Source: Neostapfia colusana (taxonomy: Eukaryota; Streptophyta; Magnoliopsida; Poales; Poaceae). Taken from it: a DNA stretch of 64,000 nucleotides. A program made the position numbers and the translations under genes. The notes beneath the pieces are model-generated. The model searched no databases. It had not been told where the DNA came from and was given only the letters and a program-made list of their open reading frames with translations. The stretch's first letter is position 1. Each line of letters opens with the position of its first letter. Of this stretch, positions 56,780-64,000 are shown piece after piece. The DNA is taken from positions 62,365,900-62,429,899 of the forward strand of contig JASWHV010000002.1 of the NCBI GenBank assembly GCA_030760725.1, written 5' to 3'.

Positions 56780-59700
56780 GTGCTGGAGAGCCGCCCGACC
56801 GGCCTATATCCTCTCCCGGCCTCCTGTTCGCTCTTATCACCGGGACACCACAGCTCCTTCCTCCCTCACGTGAGAAATCAACCGAGAACCGCCGCTGAGC
56901 TCTCGGTCGATCGACCACCGCCTGGCGCGTGTGCTAGCCGCAGCTGAGCAGCAAAACTGCACCACAGAACACCCCACAACATCCTCGAGCCATCACTGAG
57001 CGGGTTCGCGCTCTCTGCACCGAGAACGGCGAGTTTCCACGGCAGCCGCCAAAGGACCGAGAGCAAGTGATCTCGTGCGCAGCTTCAACCGCAGCTTGTC
57101 ACGGCCGAGCTAGGCCATCTCTGGGCGCGCGCGACGTCCAGGCAACTCACCCCCGAAGCTCAGGATCAACCGTGGATCGTCGGCAGGGAATTCCGAGAAT
57201 TTCTCCCGTTCGGTGCAAACCGACCTTCCGGTACGTTTCCGAGAAATTCCCAGTTGATTATGGTCTAGATAGCCCGAAACTTCGCACATGAAGGCTAGAT
57301 GTAAGGACGCACCAGTTTGCTTTTGAAGCCCCGCATGAAAAACACTGTGCACGACGTATTTCCAGTCTTTGCAACGGCGGCTATGGCGGAAAGGTTCGGG
57401 TGCACGGTGAACCCTAATTTAGAACCGTTTCTGAGCCATTGTACTCCCATGTCGATGTTCCTTAGTGTCCGCCGGTGCTCTAGAGCTTGGAAACTGATGC
57501 CTAGAAGGCTTAGGGCGTTGGGGGCGACGTCGCCGGACTTCGTCCGAACCGTTGCGCCGTCGCGGGCTAGTTTGGGATCCCTACCGGCTCGAGCCAACCC
57601 CACCAGCGTGTTCCTCACGTTGAATTATGGGCTGGCGGCGAGTTTCAGCAGTTGAGATGGCCGGACGACGGATCCCGGAGCTTCTCCGGCGAGCCCGGCG
57701 GCAGGATCGCGCGGGAGCGAGAGGTGGAAGACGACCTCCCCGGGCCCGCGTGTCAGCGACTCGGGGAAAACGGGCCGGATACTCTGTGGTGCGGGATCGG
57801 CTGTGACAGCGCGGGAAATAATTCTGTAGCCCGCGTGGCACTTCCTCAGCTGCTGACACGTGCCCCGTGGCCCACAGTCAGGTTTAAACTTTTCTCGAAT
57901 TTATTCAAATCTCAGATTTTTCCCCAAACTTTAGAAGAGCATAACTTTTGCTAGGAACCTCCAATTTTAGTGATTCAAATTGGGTTAGATTCATATTGAC
58001 AAACTCTATCCAATTATGCAACCCAATTTGTATGAAAGTCTTTATTTAATTCTGTAAAATTCTTTAAATCTTTTCAGCAAAAGAATTTTAGAGGGAGTTT
58101 GGTTTATCCAAAAATCCTCAAATTTTGCCAGAATATTCTTTAGGTTGTTATTAGACTCCTGTAAAAGTTTCAGCCCATTTGGAGTTGAATTGATCAGGGT
58201 AATTCAGATTGTAATGTCCTGCATTCAAATGAATACAGAAACATTTTCAGAGAATTTCTAAAATTTGTAAATTCAGATCTGGGAAATTCTTAGCTCCAAA
58301 AATCCTAGGAAAATTCATGTAGACTCTATGAACTATAATTGAAATTGTGGTTCACTGAGTTTGACATGAACATGAGTGTTACCTCAGAATTAATTCATCT
58401 TTGACTAAACACTTAGAGAATTATTCTGAATAAACCACTCCATGAAAAGTGCAAAAATTTGATCCAGAGGACTTTCTTGTTACAAGGAACTCACATGAAA
58501 ATTCTCAGCTCCATTAGAGCTTTGGATCACCACTGTCATGTGTGATCTCTTAAGGTGATCAACACTTAAGTGGAAAAAGCACTCAACACTTGATCTTAGT
58601 GTTTAAGCCCAACCCAAACCACTAGCACCAGTGTTATTTTAAATTCTTAAACAAAGTTCCAGTTTTAAAACTGTCCTTAGATCTTATTAGCAAAATCTTT
58701 TCAATTAAATACATATGTATGATCATATCGTGTAGCATATACGTGAAGAAGGTGAGAAGGACTTGAGGTGAAGATCAAGGAGGGAGGAAAACAAGTGATC
58801 AAGCTCCAAGTGCTCGTCACTAACTGATTGTAACCTTAGTCACCTGCAAAACAGGCAAGCCCCGGTTTGCATTTGAACAGTTTTATAAAGCATTTCCATT
58901 TGTAGAGATCATAGCTTGGCATCGTTGATTGCATTAGGTCTAGATGATATTGAAAACCCCACTTGCATGACCAAAAACACCTAAGAGAGAAAGGGTAGAA
59001 TAGCAACTCCTCGAGGGAATTTGGCTACGCTAATGTTAGTAGGAAAGGTCCGGTAGAAGACGAGTAGTTGGAATCTACTCGCGAGTTTAGGGCTGGGGTA
59101 CTTGGAACGGGTCCAATTTAGAGAAGATGAGGAAAGTTCCCACATAAGAAATGGAGACTGGGCAGGGAGGTTTAGATGCAGCAGGTTGCAGGCCGTGCGT
59201 GCATAGCCCTGCCTGTGTCGGTTAAGGCCCGTCCGTGCTTGGCCCTGTTGGACAAGTTTGAGTTGTGTACCGGGCACATACTGGCTATATGGGACCCAGG
59301 AAACCGATGTACCTTGGGAGATCCATAGTGGAACTTTTCCAACTGCCTTAGGCTTTCGGCGTCAGGGTAGCAGGAGGTACCTCGCTCAAGAACATACCAC
59401 AGCGGATATGTACCTTGAGGGAGCTTGCGTACTCGAGGCAGTTGGACTGCGTCCAATGTGGAAGATCTTGGGAAAGGTGGCCGCGTACAACGTCAGTCGA
59501 GGTTGCTGCCGGCAACTCGGAGTACGGGTGTACGTGTCGTGTAGTCTGGGCGTGTACTGATTCGAATCACCATCGCTCGCGGTTATATGAGCATACTTGC
59601 CCACTGCGTCTTGACGTAGTAAGAACTGAACTGATTATTCTTTTGAACTTGATAAGGATGTGCTATAACTTGTATTGCAACCATGATTGAATTAGAGATA

Positions 59701-60317
59701 GGCTCATTAAAGTTTACTTTCACTTTGTGCAAGGAGCATCGCAACAAAGCGTTTCTTGTTTGATTGTGGAGTTGCGATGCTTTTCAGCTCAAGGTCTGCA
59801 CAATGAGGCTTAAAATCTGAAAGTTAAGGATCAACTTTAGGCGAGTCCTTTATGCAAATCTAGCCGACCCAATTGCAACCGTCGTGCATGTAGAGTTTCT
59901 TGTTTAGGACAGACGGGTCAGACTTGCTGAGCCTATGTGCTCACGCTTGCTATATAAGTGGTTTTGCAGGTTAACAGCGATGCTGAAAAGAAGGTTGTCC
60001 GGTGGGACTCGGAGACTTCCGAGTCATTTAACCCAGGGAGAACCCAGCCGCTGCTGTTGTCTTCGTGTTGCTAGCGAGAGGGGTCCGCGGGCTGGACTTC
60101 ATCTCGAGTGCTTTTAGTTATTCGACGTGAGTTGATATATACTTCCGCTGTAGTTACTTGATGTAAAGTATTTATAAAGAAAAAACTTGTAAGCTTCCGC
60201 TATTGTTTTATGTAATACATTGTTCCTCATATGTGTGTTGTTGGGTGCCGCACAACACGGCACCACCCAATGTGATTCCTGGGCGAGTGGCCTGTCTCGG
60301 TTGATGGGTCCGCCGCA
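56056..60317 (+). repeat. 5' LTR of element C
   Basis: A 4.26-kb LTR from TGTAAAGGTCCC to CCGCCGCA, directly before GC plus the PBS. It is related to the B LTR: the start TGTAAA(A/G)GTCCCAAAA, the CGGCACCACCCAA near the end and several internal blocks match in reverse orientation, but it is clearly a different family. A GC-rich block lies at 56640-57870, an AT-rich block at 57880-58980. A TATATAA at 59951-59957 is near the 3' end; its role as promoter is uncertain. Confidence 0.88.
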
Positions 60318-61856
60318 GCTGGTATCAGAGCCGCATTGGTAATAGCACACGGAATAAGGAAGGTATTACGACAAAAATTTAGGTTACGGTGAGGATACGG
60401 TACTAGGCCCACATAAGGATTACTATTAGCTTAATATGAAGGTGGCAACCTAACTTATTTGTTATGTCAGAAAATCGTGCATCTCGGGACGATTTATGTC
60501 TTGGGGGTGCACGTAAGCGCTGTCCACCAGTGCGCACAAGCTGAAGGGTGGAGCCCCACGGGTGGCAGGTAACCCGATCCGCTTTAGCATCCTCTACGAC
60601 TCCTCATGTCGTTTGGGGTGCTCGAGCAACGTCTGTCCCAGGCGTGCGTGGTGCAATTTGGGAAACCCCGTCACGTGGTTAGTAACGTGAACACGTAGCT
60701 CAAGGCGTGTTTGGCTTGAGAACACCTGTGCGAGTGATGACGGACAGGTGTAAGAACTGTATGGATACCGGGTTCGGTGTGCAGCCGGACCTGACGATTG
60801 AGTGTGACTTGTGCAGGGTTAACCACGAAATCGTAGTAAGAATAGTACACGTTTGCGAGTGACCGTTTTAGTGCCACCTAAGATACGTTTATGCCGGTAT
60901 AATCCGGTTAAGGTTTTCTTTTGGTGAGGCTACGTAGTACCGACATGCTTCTTACGGTGCATCGACGCAGTACTAAACTTAATAACGTCTTTCCTTCAAA
61001 GAAATAACTCATGAACTAACTTTCAAATAAAAATGTAAGTTTGAAACAAATATTAGTTACTGAACTCTTATTTTGAGCTAAGATTCAAACGAGAGGAAGA
61101 TTAGACTTCAAAGATTTCAAAAACAGAGTGCCCTGTTTCCAGCAGAAATTTGTGCTGGACTTCAACAGAGCATAACTCTGGGTAGCTTGACCCAATTAAG
61201 GTGTATGATACAGTTCTGGAAAGATTTTCAAGGGATATACAACTTCTTTGCAGACCTCCAGAGCTAAATCGCATGCTAAATGGGTAGAAAGTTCAGAGTA
61301 AGGTAAACTGTCCAGAACCAGGACAGCAACAAAACCTCTCGGGACCTTTCTGTTTTTAAGCCATAACTTTCTGTAGAAAACCCCTTAAGAAGCCTATGGT
61401 ACACCATTGGAAATGTTATGAAATGTGCAACATTGTTGTAGTTCAAAGTTTGTTCAGGTTCTTATTGTATTTACATATACAACTGTGATAAAATCAGCCA
61501 CGTACAAAGGAGGTGCTGGCAAATTTTATCCAGGAATTCTGTCAAACTTGAAGAATCATAACTTTTAATCCGGAGACGATCTGGGGGCATATGAGTACTC
61601 GTTGGAGAGATACTGAAGTTAACTTTAACTTTGGTATTCAACTTGAGTTATGAAAATGCCCTTAACTAGATCAAAATTTGGAGATAGTGCATAAAGGTCT
61701 GTCCTGTACAGATAGGCTGGATAGTTATGCCTACTAAGGAGTTTTGTAAACATGAATTTTGTTACTGCTTTCATAAAGTTTTGACATAATGATGTTTCCA
61801 TTAGTCTCACATACTGCTGAGTTCTTGTTTAACTCATCTCAACTACATTTTGCAGT
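60318..61856 (+). other. Element C leader with PBS
   Basis: The PBS TGGTATCAGAGC is at 60320-60331. The 1.5-kb leader is homologous to the B leader in reverse orientation, has no supportable gene and carries many out-of-frame ATGs. It ends CTACATTTTGCAGT before the gag ATG, an acceptor-like sequence shared with B. Confidence 0.87.
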
Positions 61857-63445
61857 ATGGTTCGTACTCGCTCTAGGAGTAGGGCCGGAAGATCTCGTCG
61901 AGATGGTGATGCTTCTATTCCACCATCGGAACCACCATCCACGGGATGGATGGATCTTATGACTCGAGTTGTCGAGTCTAACCAAGAGAATGCTAGGCTA
62001 CTCCAAGAAGCAACGCAAGACCACACACGCTTACTCCAAGCTTTGGTACAGCAAGGTGTACTCCAGAACACGCAACAAGTCGTTCCGTCTCGGGACGCTT
62101 ATCTGGACTTCTTGGCGACTCAACCGCCAATTTTTACTGAAGCCACCGAACCTGTGGAAGCAGATCAATGGCTTCGTGTCATGGAGTCCAAGTTTGGAGT
62201 ATTCAAGTGTGATGAATACTAGAAAACTAAGTTTGCCGCTCAACAACTCCATGGAGCCGCTGGAAACTGGTGGGTGGATCATGTTGCCACCATTCCGGTG
62301 GGCCATCGAGTGACATGGAGAGAGTTTTGTGAAGCCTTTCGTACTCGTTACATACCATTAGGTATTGTCAAGGCAAAGCGGGAGGAATTTTTGGGCTTGA
62401 AGCAAGGGGACATGAGTGTCCTCGAGTATGTCAGGAGATTTAATCTTTTGGCCCAATATGCTCCCGAGTATGTGGCGAAAGAAGAGGCACGGTGTGACCT
62501 ATTCTTCCATGGCCTGAGTGCCATATTACAGGAGAAGCTGGCCGTACATAATAACGGCAGTTACACCGACATTGTCAATGCGGCTTTCATACAAGAGAAG
62601 CCAACACTTGAGTGGCAAGCGGAGAAGAGAAAGATGAGTAAGATCGAGCAGGCTAGCACAAGTCATGTGCCTCAGAAGTACCGTTTGGTGTATCAAACGC
62701 CATCTGGTGAGAGATGGAGGCCACCTGTACGATCAACTCCTCAGAGATTGATTACTGGTCAAGTTCTACAACATGCACCACCTCCACTGCCGCAGCATCA
62801 GATGGTGGTTTGTGCTCCATCGCTGCAGCCATATGTACCTAGCAGTCCACCGCAAGTCAACGAAGAACCGGAGAGGCATCCGTGTCTTACTTGTGGGCGT
62901 ACGGGCCATTATGCTAGGCAATGTCCGAAGGGAATTCGAGGCTACGGGTCATCATATTTACAACAATACGATCCGTACCTTAATCTGCAGATAGGAGGGC
63001 AGATAAGGGGCAACATTCACTATACTGTGATTGATGATGTTCTGGAAGGAGAAGCCGCTTTAGCAGGGATGTTTTCTCTGAATCAGCTACCGGTTTTAGT
63101 TCTCTTTGATTCCGGTGCCACACACAACTTCATTAGCCAATCTTTTGTGGCTCAACATCAGCTCCAAACCGTTTATACAAAGAGGCAATACCTCATATCT
63201 TCGCCCGGGGGCAGCAGTACCGCAAGCGAGGTTGTCTCCCGAGCACCTCTTTGTTTGGGGGGTAAAATATACCCTACGACTCTCATTATCCTTGAGGGTC
63301 TGAAGATCGACATCATTTTGGGGATGTCGTGGTTGAATTACCACAGAGCGGTTCTTAACATCAGCTCCAGGACCGTTGAGCTCAACTCCCCACAGCACGG
63401 TCTTCATATATTAATTCTGGGCGCCAGACGGCAGCAGATTGCAAC
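61857..63445 (+). pseudogene. Element C gag and protease
   Basis: Starts MVRTRSRSRAGRSRRDGD. The capsid-like region includes AYLDFLATQPPIFTEA and ADQWLRVMESKFGVF. A TAG at 62220-62222 interrupts the frame; homology continues directly (AAQQLHGAAGNWWVDH, REFCEAFRTRYIP, KQGDMSVLEYVRRFNLLAQYAPEYV). The ATG at 62274 is therefore not the real start. Zinc knuckle CLTCGRTGHYARQC (about 62885-62926), protease VLFDSGATHNFIS and ILGMSWLNYH follow. The frame is lost between about 63430 and 63457, just before the RT part. Close relative of B gag, more intact. Confidence 0.9.
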
Positions 63446-64000
63446 AGTGAACCACAGAAGCTGTCAAGATAGAGGACATTCCGGTGGTACGTGAGTATCC
63501 GGATGTGTTTCCCGACGATTTACCGGGCATGCCGCCCGAGCGAGACGTTGAGTTCAAGATCGAACTTATACCGGGAACCACACCGATATCACGAAGGTCG
63601 TACAAGATGGGACCCAATGAACTGGCAGAATTGAAGACACAGCTGAATGACCTAATGAGCAAGGGATTTATACGACCAAGTTCGTCACCTTGGGGTTGTT
63701 CAGCGTTGTTTGTCAAAAAGAAGGATGAAACACTACGACTTTGTGTTGATTATCGTCCTTTAAACGCTGTTACCATCATGAACAAGTATCCACTACCTCG
63801 CATTGATATGCTCTTCGATCAATTAGTGGGTGCGAAGGTATTTTCAAAGATGGATCTTCAGTCCGGATATCACCAGATTAAAATCCGGGCAGAAGATATT
63901 CCAAAGACGGCATTCTCAACGAGATACGGGCTGTATGAGTATCCCGTTAAGTCTTTTGGTTTGACCAACGCCCCGGCACACTTTATGTACCTGATGAATT
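63446..64000 (+). pseudogene. Element C pol start: N-terminal part of reverse transcriptase, cut by window end
   Basis: From about 63457 homology proceeds one frame over: EAVKIEDIPVVREYPDVF, PGMPPERDVEFKIELIPG, MGPNELAELKTQLNDLMSKGFIRPSSSPWG, LCVDYRPLNAVTIMNKYPL, FSKMDLQSGYHQIKI (first RT Asp), FGLTNAPAHFMYLMN at the edge. The catalytic IDD lies beyond the window. No stop occurs within this segment, but the frameshift before it separates it from gag-protease. Confidence 0.9.

Noticed and set aside
61857..61895. Element C/B gag start MVRTRSRSR as another H3-tail mimic
   Set aside because: Only M-R-T agree with H3 in register, and the rest is generic RS-rich sequence, unlike the TARKSTGG match of family A ORF0.

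Overview
The window is plant nuclear DNA from a grass (Poaceae), made almost entirely of nested transposable elements. I see no host gene. Evidence for a grass: Ty3/gypsy chromoviruses with 3.4-4.3 kb LTRs and tRNA-iMet primer sites, a Ty1/copia Sirevirus-type LTR beginning TGAAAGTGCATCTAGG, and a CACTA element with TNP2-like and TNPA-like genes. A species cannot be assigned.

Layout. (1) 1-3558: 5' end of a minus-strand chromovirus of family A (copy A1), inserted into (2) 3559-7147: the 3' part of a Sirevirus-type element, with its last ORF and 3' LTR. That element sits in (3) 7148-11130: the leader/ORF0 region and 5' LTR of another minus-strand family A copy (A2). (4) 11131-11597: remnant of an older gypsy element. 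(5) about 11598-21058: a degenerate CACTA element. (6) 21059-21262: a short unassigned remnant. (7) From 21263: family B chromovirus on the minus strand (3' LTR 21263-25571, internal region 38232-44151, 5' LTR from 44152). (8) 25574-38226: a structurally complete plus-strand family A element (A+, 12.65 kb), inserted at the LTR/PPT junction of B and flanked by a perfect 5-bp target-site duplication, ACATT. (9) 44736-56779: two tandem units of about 6.02 kb, each a piece of B LTR, a reverse A LTR (A3) and the first about 720 bp of a family C LTR. (10) 56056-64000: plus-strand element C, a sister family of B (5' LTR, leader, gag, protease and start of RT), cut by the window end.

How the parts relate. 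Boundaries give the order of events: B inserted; A+ went into its left side and A3 into its right LTR; C went into A3; then a segment spanning B-LTR/A3/C-LTR was duplicated in tandem. All recognisable coding regions carry stops, frameshifts or deletions, so no element here looks autonomous.

Most notable observation. The family A elements have an extra ORF upstream of gag (ORF0). In copy A2 its N-terminus matches the histone H3 tail in register from the start codon, including the TARKSTGG segment around lysine 9. The same family ends its integrase with a chromodomain-like module, the kind of domain that in other proteins reads methylated H3K9, and its gag opens with an H4/H2A-like MAGRGKG. This is a candidate histone-tail mimic in a chromovirus. 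The second notable observation is a set of 12 palindromes in the Sirevirus LTR whose start-to-start distances fall near multiples of 11 bp, just upstream of the TATA box.
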